In this document: one piece after another, positions 35,694 to 45,499 of the stretch
How positions within the stretch are numbered: the first letter of the stretch is position 1
Layout: the number at the start of each line of letters is the position of its first letter
Origin: Alphaproteobacteria bacterium
Lineage (GTDB): Bacteria > Pseudomonadota > Alphaproteobacteria > Rs-D84
Assembly: GCA_017409215.1 (NCBI GenBank)
Contig: JAFQTD010000016.1
Coordinates: 1 to 64,000 of the forward strand
Length of the DNA stretch: 64,000 nt
Direction of reading: 5' to 3'
Program-made: the position numbers and the translations under genes
The notes under the pieces: model-generated
Seen by the model: the letters and a program-made list of their open reading frames with translations, nothing else
Database searches by the model: none
What the model was told of the DNA's origin: nothing

Positions 35694-37826
35694 TCAACCC
35701 TTTTGACGAGTTTTTATCACTCTAAATTTATTATTTTCAAACAAAATCTCACACATCTCGATATCTTCATACTTTTCTTTGGATATACAGGCCTTCAAAT
35801 TACTCATTGCCGCACTATGCATAATAATAGCAATATTTTTACAAGTACTTTCAAGCACAACTTTATTCAGGAAAGCCAACAAGCGTTTGTTTAACTGATT
35901 TATACTTTCTCCACCGGGGATTGGCATATTATGATATCTAAACGCGCGTTGCACAGGTTTTTCTTTCAGAAAATCCGAAAATTTCATCCCCTGATATACC
36001 CCCATATTTAATCCACGCAACTCCCTATGAAAAGATAACGGCTTGCCTATCTGCTTATTGGCCAATACAGCCGTATTTTTTGCTCGTTCCAGATCAGAGG
36101 CATATATTTCTTCTATGTTATTTGCTATAAAATATCTAGCAATTTCATTTATCTGTTCTAAACCTTTGGTTGTAAATTCTACGCCATAATCATCCATTTG
36201 ACCTTTTACAAGTCCAGCAGCATTCCATGTAGTTTCCCCGTGTCTATAAATATATATTTTCTTGGTGGCAGATTTTGTAGAACTTTCAGATAATTTCTTC
36301 ATGGTCATAACCCTTTTAGTAAGCCGTCTCTCTACATCTAAGCCTGTTTCTTGAACAATCTCACTAATGCTATTAATATTATTGCCAGACAATCTGTTAT
36401 AATGACTGATAGCTCTGTCTAATTCCTCTGTCGACAATCTATAATGTCCTAATTTTACCAACTCCAAAAAATCTCTAAATGTTGTAGCATCATGATCTTT
36501 TTTAAGCTCTTGATGTAAAATTGAATACCCAGACTTTTTATAATTTCTTTTTAATTCATTTACACTTAAATCTAATGCTTTTTGCAATTCTAACGGCAAT
36601 CTTGATAAAGCAAATTTGTTTACCCGATTTTCTTTTATATAATCCTGCAATACTCTTATAGTATAATAAAGTCTAGTCTTTTCTTCTTCAAACAACAAGG
36701 TTCCAGCGTAATCGCGCACACTGACCGATTTCATTAATGTCACACTATGTGGAGCAATCTCATTAATTATACCTTCTCTATATGCCGCACCCTTTTCGAT
36801 AAACGACAGCGTCAAAGGATCGGCAAGAGTTTTCTTATAAACAGTATGATAATCATCTTCATATATATTTAAAAGATTATCTTGTACACGATTTTGCCAA
36901 GTACACACATTTCCATTATATTCAATAATCCAGTCCAGCCCCCTCTTACCATTAGAATTAAAAGCTATAGACGGAAAATTTGACTGACTTTGCACAGTAT
37001 CCTTATTATATACATCAATTGTTCGCGCAATAGAAGATTTATCATGCAAATTTGGGCGCAAATTAGAATCAAAAACCCTTGAACACCCAACTATAACCGA
37101 ATAACCTGTATCAAAATTAATTTTGAATTGTTTTGGCATTATCTTGACAACATTATTATCATCAGATTTATTTACCCCAACATAATCGATAGAAAATCCC
37201 GGCTTAAACTCTCTTAGATATTGCTCTAATGCCGTATCGCCGTCAAAAGTTTTCAATTGCAGCGTAAAATTTTTATTATCCTTGTATTTTGTTTCAAATA
37301 TGTTCAACAAGTTAATCAAAGGATAATGTTTTAGCTTTATACTGTGATCGTTACTAACACTTAATCGAATTGACAACCTGGTTGGCGTTTCCCTTTTGTT
37401 TAAAGCGTTTTCTAGATCTTGCAAATAACTTAAAGCCTTCTTTCCATTATAAGCCCATATTCCACTAGTAACCAAAATAATTCTATCCGCTTTTATCTTT
37501 TCTATACTTTTTAGTATAGCCTCGCGCTCCAAAAACGGTTCTCCTCCACCAGATATTTGCAAATAACCAACATTTGCATTGTTTGCAAACTCTATAAATT
37601 TGTCAACCCCTTCCGATGAAAACTTATCTTCTATCCCGCCAGATTTAGTAGGCGAAGGGCTTGAAAAGAAACAAAAAGGACACCCTACACCACAATAAGA
37701 AGTAAAGAACACACATATCAGAGATTTTCCCGCATACAAGGAATCATGAGTATTTATTAACGTCTTTTGTTCTAAAATACGTTCACGATAAAACTGTGGA
37801 TTATCAAAAATATTTATCTCTGCCAT
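35694..37826 (-). CDS. Radical SAM protein fused to a histidine phosphatase
   Basis: 710 residues. The N-terminal half is a radical-SAM domain with C45-x3-C49-x2-C52 (CGVGCPFC), and ISGGGEPFLE (91-100) for SAM binding. Residues about 380-520 are a helical linker rich in Lys and Leu. From residue 522 a phosphoglycerate-mutase-like histidine phosphatase begins: RHGETTWN (528-535, catalytic His529), ASDLERAKNTA, PIPGGESINQL and the second histidine in IMHSAAM (670). The fusion is unusual; the phosphatase could remove phosphate from a radical-SAM product. Its start overlaps the AlaRS-like gene by 13 bases, so expression is coupled. Substrate unknown. Confidence 0.8.
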   Translation of the reverse strand: MAEINIFDNPQFYRERILEQKTLINTHDSLYAGKSLICVFFTSYCGVGCPFCFFSSPSPTKSGGIEDKFSSEGVDKFIEFANNANVGYLQISGGGEPFLEREAILKSIEKIKADRIILVTSGIWAYNGKKALSYLQDLENALNKRETPTRLSIRLSVSNDHSIKLKHYPLINLLNIFETKYKDNKNFTLQLKTFDGDTALEQYLREFKPGFSIDYVGVNKSDDNNVVKIMPKQFKINFDTGYSVIVGCSRVFDSNLRPNLHDKSSIARTIDVYNKDTVQSQSNFPSIAFNSNGKRGLDWIIEYNGNVCTWQNRVQDNLLNIYEDDYHTVYKKTLADPLTLSFIEKGAAYREGIINEIAPHSVTLMKSVSVRDYAGTLLFEEEKTRLYYTIRVLQDYIKENRVNKFALSRLPLELQKALDLSVNELKRNYKKSGYSILHQELKKDHDATTFRDFLELVKLGHYRLSTEELDRAISHYNRLSGNNINSISEIVQETGLDVERRLTKRVMTMKKLSESSTKSATKKIYIYRHGETTWNAAGLVKGQMDDYGVEFTTKGLEQINEIARYFIANNIEEIYASDLERAKNTAVLANKQIGKPLSFHRELRGLNMGVYQGMKFSDFLKEKPVQRAFRYHNMPIPGGESINQLNKRLLAFLNKVVLESTCKNIAIIMHSAAMSNLKACISKEKYEDIEMCEILFENNKFRVIKTRQKG

Positions 37827-38776
37827 GTTATCCTACTTTGATAAGAATTATTTTTGAATTCTAAATCGATATAACGCTTCATGTACTCCAATATTTGCTC
37901 ATCAGACAAGTGTAATTTTTCTTTCCAATATGCTAGTGCTTTATTATATTGTCTAAAGTTCCACATAATAGCCTTACGATGAGAACGAACATTTTCAACG
38001 TTTTCATTTTGTAGGGTGGCAACAGCAACCATTGTATCCGCCAATTTTATCTTTTCTATCGAATCTATTTCAAATACATCTGCCATACGACAACTTTGTA
38101 ACGAATTATGATTCCCATATTTACACATAGAAAAAACAATATTGCTCATTCCCATATCTACTGCAAGTTTGCGACCCTGTGTTTCCATCATTACAACCGC
38201 TGCAACAGCTAAAAATTCACTCGTTCCCGCTTTCCTTACAGCGATATTAAAATCCCTACCATATATCCCCTGTTCATCCAGACCGTACGAATGAACGTAT
38301 CTAGAACTTTTTGAGTCCAGTTCTCTATGAACTCGTTTATCTACATTTTTTATGGCCTCTAATAAATCTGTATCATTAGAACTGATTCTTATCGACAAAT
38401 CTTCTGGCTTAATAGCTAAATAATTAGGATTCATCAAATAATCAAACGTATCATGTACAACTTCTTCCATACAAGGCAGACTCAAAGTTCCCATTCCTCT
38501 GAAACACGTTCCAAATTTGCTCCATTCTGTGTTTTGCAAATTCTTTCTGCCATGCAATCTAAAACAATCTTGAATCAAAACATGCCCCGATGGCGATATA
38601 GAATAATCGAGAACCTTATCTTTAAGAACAGATATTTTAGAACCAATAAAATCAACGCTCTTATCAACTCTCGAGGTTATGTTTACTGGCTTTTCTTTAA
38701 CATACCCCTTGGCACCAAAGCAATCAAGAAAACCTTCTTCCACAAAATCTAGAAAATCACTATATTTATTAGACAT
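37814..38776 (-). CDS. AlaRS-like (class II synthetase core-like) protein
   Basis: 320 residues. The N-terminal two thirds resemble the catalytic core of alanyl-tRNA synthetase: SISPSGHVLIQDCFRLHGR and SKFGTCFRGMGTLSLP fit the class II motif 2 region; NPNYLAIKPEDLSIRISSND and LAVDMGMSNIVFSM resemble the later AlaRS core (VDxGxGxER, with SNI here instead of the ER). The helical C-terminal part is unlike the AlaRS editing or C-Ala domains, and anticodon-independent recognition parts are not seen. It may activate or transfer an amino acid in a pathway with the downstream radical-SAM fusion and S51 peptidase. Family assignment is by motif reading and remains tentative. Confidence 0.5.
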   Translation of the reverse strand: MSNKYSDFLDFVEEGFLDCFGAKGYVKEKPVNITSRVDKSVDFIGSKISVLKDKVLDYSISPSGHVLIQDCFRLHGRKNLQNTEWSKFGTCFRGMGTLSLPCMEEVVHDTFDYLMNPNYLAIKPEDLSIRISSNDTDLLEAIKNVDKRVHRELDSKSSRYVHSYGLDEQGIYGRDFNIAVRKAGTSEFLAVAAVVMMETQGRKLAVDMGMSNIVFSMCKYGNHNSLQSCRMADVFEIDSIEKIKLADTMVAVATLQNENVENVRSHRKAIMWNFRQYNKALAYWKEKLHLSDEQILEYMKRYIDLEFKNNSYQSRITWQR

Positions 38777-39064
38777 GTCGCCCCCTGTTTAAATTTCAAT
38801 TTGACGAACATATTATTAGACCACAAGGTACCAGCTATTTTGTTTTTGTCAATATATTTTTATAAAAACCCCACAAAAAACAGTAAATTATTTCGCACCA
38901 AGAGAAAAAACACTCGTTAAAACACCTATTCAAATACAAAAAAACATATACTTCTCTTATTTTGTCTTATTTCCAACAAAAAACAAATTTATAAACGCAT
39001 TTTACTTGCATCGTAGGTATATTTTGACACAATTAGCATAACATAACTCATTTAGGATAAAAAC
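38777..39064. promoter_or_regulatory. Divergent intergenic region of the AlaRS-like cluster and KAP gene
   Basis: 288 bases, very AT-rich, with no gene. A TTGACA lies at 39024-39029 ahead of the KAP gene, but its -10 is weak. The KAP ATG has only a weak AGGAT ribosome site. Confidence 0.4.
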
Positions 39065-42000
39065 ATGCCAAAAAATAAAACAAACAGTATAAAAAAACCA
39101 TATTTTATTACAGATAGCGAAAAATCTTTTAAACCAAATTCTAGAAGCATAATAGACCTAAACAAAGAAACAGAAGATCTATTAAATGCTTCTATATACT
39201 CTAATGCCATCAAAAAAGCCATTGAAAACGCCCCTATCGACAACGGAACCTTTATCATAGGGATTTTCGGAGAATGGGGAATTGGCAAATCCACAATTAT
39301 CAAAAATATTAAAGAAGAGCTAGAGTCGCAAGCTAAGCGAAAGAAATGCTATAAATTTATTATTTATGATGCATGGAAATTTGTAAAAGACAGTTTCAGA
39401 AGATCTTTTTTATTATACTTGGTTGATGCTTTACTCTTGAACAAAACGCCTTATATGGAGAAAATCTACCAAAACAAAACCGAAGAAACTAATATAACTG
39501 TTAAATATAACTCAAAAAAATTCTGGTATTTTACAGTTTTTCCTTGGATATTAAGTTTAGTTTCTATTGTTTGTATATGGGCATACGGGACGGGAAATGA
39601 TACCTTAAAAATAATTTCAAGTATTATATTTCCTTTTATTTCATTGATTATAAATTCTCTCGGAAAAATTTTTGATGAATTAAAAACAACAAAACAAACG
39701 CCGGCAATATTCTCCGCTGAGCAGTTTACAGAATGTTTTGCTGAAATATTGGCACAAAGCCTAAAAAAAACTAACTTTATAAAAAGAATTTGTAATTGGG
39801 TCAACGGCACTCCAACTTATGATAAACTAATTATAGTAATAGACAATATTGACAGATGTAGTGCAGATACAACTTACGAACTCCTAAGTACCATCAAAAC
39901 GTTTTTAATAAATCACGATAATCTAATTTTAGTCATTCCGGTTGACGAAGTCGCCTTGTGCGAGCATTTACAATCCAGATTTGATAACAAACCAGATAGA
40001 GCAAAAGAATTTCTCCGCAAAATATTTAATTTAGAAGTTCGTATAAAGCCATTAGACAGCGTTGAATTATATGAATTTACTAACAAAATAAATCAAGACT
40101 ATGATCTTGATTTCTCACCAGATGCCATAGATATTATATCAAAAGAATATGCAACCAATCCAAGAAGGATCATTCAATTTTTTAATAACGCCCAAACCGA
40201 ATGGGATATTGTCACACAAAGAATAAAAAACTTTTCCCCCAAAGACACAATATTAGCCAGAAATACGATGTGCAAATTACTGATTATTCGTGAAGAATGG
40301 CCATTTTACTATGAGCAAATAAGAAAAGATCCTAAAAAACTATTATCTGGTAAGTATACAAACAAACCAAATGAACAAAATAACCTTGCGCTAGATACAT
40401 TTTTAAGGTCAACAGAATTCTATCCAATACTAACAGATGAATTTAAATTGAACAGAATAATATCTAATAATAACATGTTTGATGCTTTGCCTATACAAAC
40501 ATTAGAAGACTTAAAGTCATTCGACATTCCAAAACTTACCGCATTTATAAAAGCATCTAGTGAAAATGAAACAAAAACTTTCAAATATTTAGAAACGCAA
40601 ATAAAAAATGCTATAAAACGTAATATTACTGGTACCACAGCCACATTATTCAAATTTATATTGCAAATAAATAGAGCTATAGGCGGACTTTCAGAACAAA
40701 ATAATATACGATTACAAACTATCCTAAATGAACATGTTGGCCCCATCGTTTCTACCATACTAGAAAAAACACCAATAGAACACTTTGCTGACGAATTAAT
40801 AGAATATATAAACGCACAAAATCAAAGTAAGCGCACATATTTATTCCACGAGATAATGAATAACTGTATTATTCCTACTATAAAAATCCCCCAAACATAC
40901 GAAAAATACACCCCAACAAATACAGATTTGCTATATGCAAAACTAATAACCAGTATCACAGACAAAAAATTATTCGATAAATATAAAAAACATTTCTGCC
41001 TATGGAAACAATATATATCAGACGACATTGTCAATATTAACAACATAGCAGCAACAGACTTACAATACTTTATTACAAACGATTTTCAAGAAGAGCTCAT
41101 AAACGGAATAAAATTGACCGAAAACGACGAAACTACGCACTTAGATACTATAATACATTTACTAAACAACTATAGACAAAATAAATCATTGATACAAAAC
41201 ATCTTTAGCAAACTGAATACAATATACCCAAACTATACTGTGGGTCAAAAAAGTAAAAGTATAAAGTTTCTTAAAAACGTATTAGAATTACTGAAAGTAA
41301 TAAAACCGCAAAACATAGGTGACGAACTTCATTCCTTAATAAAAAAACTCTTATATTCCAGAACATATGGACAAACCATCGTCACACACGAAACATATGC
41401 AGATAAAGACGAATATATAAAGATGATAGACATTTTATGCAAACTACTTAATTTTTCATTGGACAATCGATCTTCATATAATGCACAAACCGAACTAAAT
41501 ACATTATTAATCTCCTATTTGGAGCGACTTATAAATCGAAATATAGAATTGCAAACAGATTTACTTCACTCCATAAAAACAAATATTACAAACCCTCAAG
41601 CTTCTATATATAAGCTTGCTAATTTAATATTTGGGAAAAAAATTTATAACAACGATTATTGCTCTATCATGAAAGACATTGTAGTATGGCACTATTCCAA
41701 CCGAGACATAAACTCTCCAGAATATTGGTGTATTGCTGATAACGCATTAGCTACAGAAATACATAATTTGTTATCAGAACTAAAAACATCTAACACGACT
41801 CAAAAGACTTTGTTTCAAGATTTGATAGACTATTTAAGTAAAAAAAGAAAAAACTGCATCGATTCTGTACTACAAACAATAAACGACTGCGCTATTATTG
41901 CCAACTTACCATCCCAATCAAAGATAATAGCAATGCAACACATATATACAAATTTGCACGAATACGAATCCAACACAATGATGTTAAAACTAGTGGCCCA

Positions 42001-42157
42001 AAACGCCGATGTTGAAACTATCAAAAACTTAGTGGAAGGCATACTGTTAAAGAAAATGCTATCACCTGACACAAAAGAAATGGCATTAGAAATTTTTGAT
42101 TCTATCCCAAAGAATAAGTCCACAAAATATAGACGCAAAATAAATGCATTAAAATAA
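39065..42157 (+). CDS. KAP-family P-loop NTPase
   Basis: 1030 residues. Walker A is GEWGIGKST (69-77), Walker B LIIVIDNIDRC (255-265) and between them lie two membrane helices (about 153-174 and 181-200), the hallmark of KAP NTPases such as PifA. RKIFNLEVRI and EYATNPRRIIQFFNN are further family blocks. Residues 400-1030 are helical with no recognised domain and may sense a trigger. KAP NTPases in bacteria are often on mobile elements, and PifA excludes phage T7; a defence role is thus plausible but inferred. Codon and base composition are more AT-rich than the core genes. It converges with the DUF5681 gene. Confidence 0.85.
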   Translation: MPKNKTNSIKKPYFITDSEKSFKPNSRSIIDLNKETEDLLNASIYSNAIKKAIENAPIDNGTFIIGIFGEWGIGKSTIIKNIKEELESQAKRKKCYKFIIYDAWKFVKDSFRRSFLLYLVDALLLNKTPYMEKIYQNKTEETNITVKYNSKKFWYFTVFPWILSLVSIVCIWAYGTGNDTLKIISSIIFPFISLIINSLGKIFDELKTTKQTPAIFSAEQFTECFAEILAQSLKKTNFIKRICNWVNGTPTYDKLIIVIDNIDRCSADTTYELLSTIKTFLINHDNLILVIPVDEVALCEHLQSRFDNKPDRAKEFLRKIFNLEVRIKPLDSVELYEFTNKINQDYDLDFSPDAIDIISKEYATNPRRIIQFFNNAQTEWDIVTQRIKNFSPKDTILARNTMCKLLIIREEWPFYYEQIRKDPKKLLSGKYTNKPNEQNNLALDTFLRSTEFYPILTDEFKLNRIISNNNMFDALPIQTLEDLKSFDIPKLTAFIKASSENETKTFKYLETQIKNAIKRNITGTTATLFKFILQINRAIGGLSEQNNIRLQTILNEHVGPIVSTILEKTPIEHFADELIEYINAQNQSKRTYLFHEIMNNCIIPTIKIPQTYEKYTPTNTDLLYAKLITSITDKKLFDKYKKHFCLWKQYISDDIVNINNIAATDLQYFITNDFQEELINGIKLTENDETTHLDTIIHLLNNYRQNKSLIQNIFSKLNTIYPNYTVGQKSKSIKFLKNVLELLKVIKPQNIGDELHSLIKKLLYSRTYGQTIVTHETYADKDEYIKMIDILCKLLNFSLDNRSSYNAQTELNTLLISYLERLINRNIELQTDLLHSIKTNITNPQASIYKLANLIFGKKIYNNDYCSIMKDIVVWHYSNRDINSPEYWCIADNALATEIHNLLSELKTSNTTQKTLFQDLIDYLSKKRKNCIDSVLQTINDCAIIANLPSQSKIIAMQHIYTNLHEYESNTMMLKLVAQNADVETIKNLVEGILLKKMLSPDTKEMALEIFDSIPKNKSTKYRRKINALK

Positions 42158-42171
42158 AGAGTATAGCTGCA

Positions 42172-43152
42172 TTAATATTTACGGAATAAAAAGTTTTTAT
42201 GTCCAGACAAGTACCATTGGAACAAATGCTGGACATCTTCTGTGGTTAAGTCATACTTTGGTATCCAATTCGCAAACGGGAAATCCCGTGTCATAAAATC
42301 ATCATACGCACGTCTGCGTGTCGACAACAATGCCTGTAAATTTTTGAGTATACTTTTATCAATACCGCTGATATTTTCTGATTTAGACCGCCGTATATCA
42401 CGCACCGTACTTTTAATCAATGGCATATCGGCATAAATATCGCGATATGCCATATACCACATATCGCACTGATGTCGCATTCGGGCGCATAATTCCACAG
42501 ATTTCTGCAACATCTCAACCGTTGGGCGTTCATACGCCCGAAGTTGTAAAGTCTGCTGATACACCATTTCACGCTGACCGTCCGATAAACCCATTGTATC
42601 CCAACCGGTCTCCACATCTACCCAGAACTCAAATTCTGCAAAAACCGCACATCTAATACGTTCGGCCCACAACGACACTTCTTCCATGATATTAAAATAC
42701 GCAATTGCTTCCAGCATGCCGACAGCACCAATCGCACGAATACGACTAACCTGTTCCTGTTTCAAAACGCCCATATTTAATTTTAGTCTGTCACGTTTGT
42801 TCGCATAGTCGCGCGCAGCATCTGGTTCTATAAAGCCGTCCGCCAAGAACCTGTCCCAAAACATTTGAGCCAACTGCTTACCTTCAGCTTTATGCACCTC
42901 TTTTAATACAACCAATATATTTTTCAAATCCCCCTTGGTTGCGCCATTTACCAGATTTTTAAACATAGCATCCATTTTGGTCATTTTTTGACCATCTTTG
43001 GTCTGAACAACTTCGTTCATCTCACGCAACAAAACATCACTATATCCCGTCTTAGGCTTTGGCGGTCGCCCCATCGGGTTTCCTGAACGTCCCTTTTGAA
43101 ATTGTCCACTTTTTGGCGGTTTGCGGTATCCAACTGTATAATCTTTATTCAT
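42172..43152 (-). CDS. DUF5681-domain phage-related protein, long form
   Basis: 326 residues. The N-terminus GQFQKGRSGNPMGRPPKPKT is the DUF5681 signature; that basic motif is typically encoded between a ParB-methyltransferase and a terminase in alphaproteobacterial phage modules. The rest is helical with many Arg, Met and Trp residues. It overlaps the methyltransferase gene by eight bases. The homologue at 58784 is only 124 residues. Here the position normally held by a terminase gene is occupied by the convergent KAP gene, so the module is incomplete. Confidence 0.7.
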   Translation of the reverse strand: MNKDYTVGYRKPPKSGQFQKGRSGNPMGRPPKPKTGYSDVLLREMNEVVQTKDGQKMTKMDAMFKNLVNGATKGDLKNILVVLKEVHKAEGKQLAQMFWDRFLADGFIEPDAARDYANKRDRLKLNMGVLKQEQVSRIRAIGAVGMLEAIAYFNIMEEVSLWAERIRCAVFAEFEFWVDVETGWDTMGLSDGQREMVYQQTLQLRAYERPTVEMLQKSVELCARMRHQCDMWYMAYRDIYADMPLIKSTVRDIRRSKSENISGIDKSILKNLQALLSTRRRAYDDFMTRDFPFANWIPKYDLTTEDVQHLFQWYLSGHKNFLFRKY

Positions 43153-44449
43153 TTCTTGCCCCCATCAATAATTCATTATATGTACGTTCCAAACCCACAT
43201 TCACCGCATTTTTACCCGTCAACTTTTGCCAGCGCAGTATTGCAACATCAACATACTTGGGTTCTATCTCAATCCCGCGACAAACGCGCCCAACCCGTTC
43301 ACATGCCAATAAAGTGGTTCCTGAACCTAAGAATGAATCTAGCACCACATCACCACGGTTAGTCACATCCATAATCGCATCTGCAACCATCTGAACATTT
43401 TTCACCGTTGGATGCAGTTTCAAATCATCACGATTTTCACCAAAACTGTTTACCCCCGGATAATCCCAAACATTTGTACGATAACGACCATTCGCCCCAA
43501 GTTCCACATTGTTGATATGTGGCGCACGACCATTTTTATAAACAAATATCAGTTCATGCTTTGACCGATATAACGATCCCATACCCCCAGACGCCTTATT
43601 CCACACGCACAGATTCTTCATTTCTGTATAAACATCATCACAGGCTGCTGTAATCTCTATAATATGTCGCCAATCCATGCACAAATAATGCAACGAACCA
43701 TCAACAGACCAATCACGCAGATTTGTAAATGCCGTCCGCAGGAATTGTGTAAACTGCTCACGCGACATTTCGCCAGATGCCATCGCAAATTCATCATGAT
43801 GTACACGTCCTGCACCACATACATGTCCATCAACAGGTACATTATATGGCGCATCTGCAAACACCATCTGGGCAAGAAGGCCATCAGACATCAGCTTTTC
43901 AAAACTTTCGCATTTTAATGCATCACCGCAATAAATCAAATGCTGGCCCAATCGCCACAAATCCCCAGGGCGCGAAACAATGTGTCCATTATCAACATCC
44001 GGCATATCATCGGCATGGTCATACTCCATCAAGTCATCATTTTGTCCCTGAATCAAAACATCTAATTCGGCCGTTTCAAAACCAATAACATCCAGGTTAA
44101 AGTCCAAATCAGACAAATCTTTCAGTTCCAGCCCCAACAAATCCCTGTCCCAATCACCATTTATCGTCAGTTGATTGTCTGTTATACGATATGCGCGCTT
44201 TTGGGCATCTGTCAAATAATCAATCCGTACACATGGCACAGAATCCAAACCTAACTTTTTAGCCGCCAATAAACGCCCATGCCCCGTTAACAAGACATTA
44301 TCTTCATCAACCAGCAACGGATTAGTAAAATCAAATTCAGTAATAGAATTTGCAATTTGACAAACGTGTTTATCGTTATGCAATCGCGCATTACGAGAAT
44401 ACGGTCTAATATCACATGGGTTTTGATATATAATTTTTAATTCTGTCAT
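43145..44449 (-). CDS. ParB-like domain fused to DNA methyltransferase (island copy, DAPY variant)
   Basis: 434 residues when started at ATG 44449, which has AAAGGAAT upstream (an earlier in-frame ATG is at 44470). Residues 1-100 form a ParB/Srx-like domain (GHGRLLAAKKLG). The methyltransferase part has motif IV as DAPY (199-202) instead of DPPY and motif I as FLGSG (373-377), so it is of the beta-class order like N4-cytosine or N6-adenine enzymes. Proline-to-alanine in DPPY may weaken or change catalysis. The homologue at 57535 has DPPY but an altered motif I. It overlaps the DUF5681 gene. Confidence 0.82.
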   Translation of the reverse strand: MTELKIIYQNPCDIRPYSRNARLHNDKHVCQIANSITEFDFTNPLLVDEDNVLLTGHGRLLAAKKLGLDSVPCVRIDYLTDAQKRAYRITDNQLTINGDWDRDLLGLELKDLSDLDFNLDVIGFETAELDVLIQGQNDDLMEYDHADDMPDVDNGHIVSRPGDLWRLGQHLIYCGDALKCESFEKLMSDGLLAQMVFADAPYNVPVDGHVCGAGRVHHDEFAMASGEMSREQFTQFLRTAFTNLRDWSVDGSLHYLCMDWRHIIEITAACDDVYTEMKNLCVWNKASGGMGSLYRSKHELIFVYKNGRAPHINNVELGANGRYRTNVWDYPGVNSFGENRDDLKLHPTVKNVQMVADAIMDVTNRGDVVLDSFLGSGTTLLACERVGRVCRGIEIEPKYVDVAILRWQKLTGKNAVNVGLERTYNELLMGARNE

Positions 44450-44482
44450 ACATATTCCTTTCTTTATCAAACATATTCACCA

Positions 44483-44557
44483 GAAAGGAAGTACATAATA
44501 TGTACGGAATAGCAAGGAAAGGCAAAAAATGCCTTGTACACATTATGACATCCTTTC
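44483..44557. repeat. Imperfect inverted repeat upstream of the island methyltransferase
   Basis: GAAAGGA (44483) and TCCTTTC (44551) are the outer arms. Inside, GTACATAATATGTAC (44491-44505) is itself a perfect palindrome and is echoed by GTACACATTATG, and GGCA-A5-TGCC forms the tip. It could be an operator or a folded leader of the methyltransferase gene. Confidence 0.6.
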
Positions 44558-44768
44558 CTTTACTTTCCGAAACCATCATACACAAAACACGCGAACAAAG
44601 CAAGAAAAACCGCAGTTTTCTGCGGCTTTGAAAAGAGAATCTCTTTTTTTATTTTTTATAGAAATATCACCCTGATAATTCCCTGTTTTTATAAAAGCGC
44701 CCCAAATAAAGCCGACATAAAAAATATCTTCAACATAAATTTTTTTACTAATTTCTGCAGGGTAAAAC

Positions 44769-44797
44769 TTGAATAAGAACATATTCTATGATAGAAT
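44769..44797 (+). promoter_or_regulatory. Promoter of the structured leader RNA
   Basis: TTGAAT (44769-44774), 17-bp spacer, TAGAAT (44792-44797). Transcription would begin near 44804. Confidence 0.7.
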
Positions 44798-44803
44798 CGG
44801 TGC

Positions 44804-44977
44804 GATGCATGGGATCATCTTGCATTGGGGTGTAGTAACCCATTTACGAGCGTCTGCAGAGACGATAAAAACTCCAACCATATTTGGTTGGAGGGTTGTG
44901 AATATATTGAATAAGCAACACAATTCTCGTAAATTGTTACTAACCTCCAACCACCAATCCCATTTGGTGGTTTTTAA
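44804..44977 (+). ncRNA. Cloverleaf-like structured leader RNA with terminator/antiterminator
   Basis: The RNA can close a four-way junction: TAGTAAC (44833-44839) with GTTACTA (44936-44942) and TTTACGAG (44843-44850) with CTCGTAAA (44926-44933) form the base; CGTCT/AGACG (44851-44864), CTCCAACCA/TGGTTGGAG (44872-44893) and TTGTG/CACAA (44896-44923) are the arms. AACCACCA/TGGTGGTT (44949-44972) plus T5 is a terminator. TGGTTGGAGG (44885-44894) can instead pair with CCTCCAACCA (44944-44953), which would open the terminator. This is riboswitch/attenuator logic, upstream of the lipoprotein gene. It could also be an independent small RNA. Confidence 0.6.
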
Positions 44978-44997
44978 CTGATACGGAGGATACGTAC

Positions 44998-45486
44998 ATG
45001 TCGCAATTTTTTATAAAAACATTCATTGCCTATGCGCTGGTTCTAATTCTTTCTGGATGCGGCATGGGGCCAGGATACGAATTAAAATATACTGATGGCG
45101 CATACAAATGCACCTATCAAGAAAACGTCAATTATTTGATAAATGATAAATACTTTGAAATATCTGACTATGAAAATGACAAAAATAAAGCACAATCTGC
45201 GTGCAAATCTATTCAGAAAAAATTAAAAAACAAGCATAGATGTCTGGATTATGTAGAAATTGATTCACTAAACAAACAGTCATACATCGGGATATTCTTT
45301 GCCAACCGCCTTTATCAACAATGTATCGCAAACGACAATGATGACTGCCTAAAATATTACCCTTTTGCAGACTGTATAGCTGCTAAATGCACATATAAAT
45401 CACAAAAAATAAAATACCAAAAATACAAACAAGAAGATTGGATATCTGATGACGATTGGTCTGCTTGCACGCAACAACACCTATAA
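44998..45486 (+). CDS. Lipoprotein of unknown function
   Basis: 162 residues with a lipoprotein signal (LILSGC, Cys at about residue 20). The mature part is rich in Lys, Tyr and Cys (at least nine cysteines), so disulfides in the periplasm are likely. ACGGAGGAT provides a strong ribosome site. It lies 20 bases after the terminator of the structured leader, so its expression may depend on read-through. The T5orf172 gene follows after 13 bases. Confidence 0.7.
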   Translation: MSQFFIKTFIAYALVLILSGCGMGPGYELKYTDGAYKCTYQENVNYLINDKYFEISDYENDKNKAQSACKSIQKKLKNKHRCLDYVEIDSLNKQSYIGIFFANRLYQQCIANDNDDCLKYYPFADCIAAKCTYKSQKIKYQKYKQEDWISDDDWSACTQQHL

Positions 45487-45499
45487 CTAAAGGATTACT

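Noticed and set aside
44576..44782. Minus-strand reading frame of 68 residues
   Set aside because: It spans hairpins and the leader promoter region, with no ribosome site or family match.
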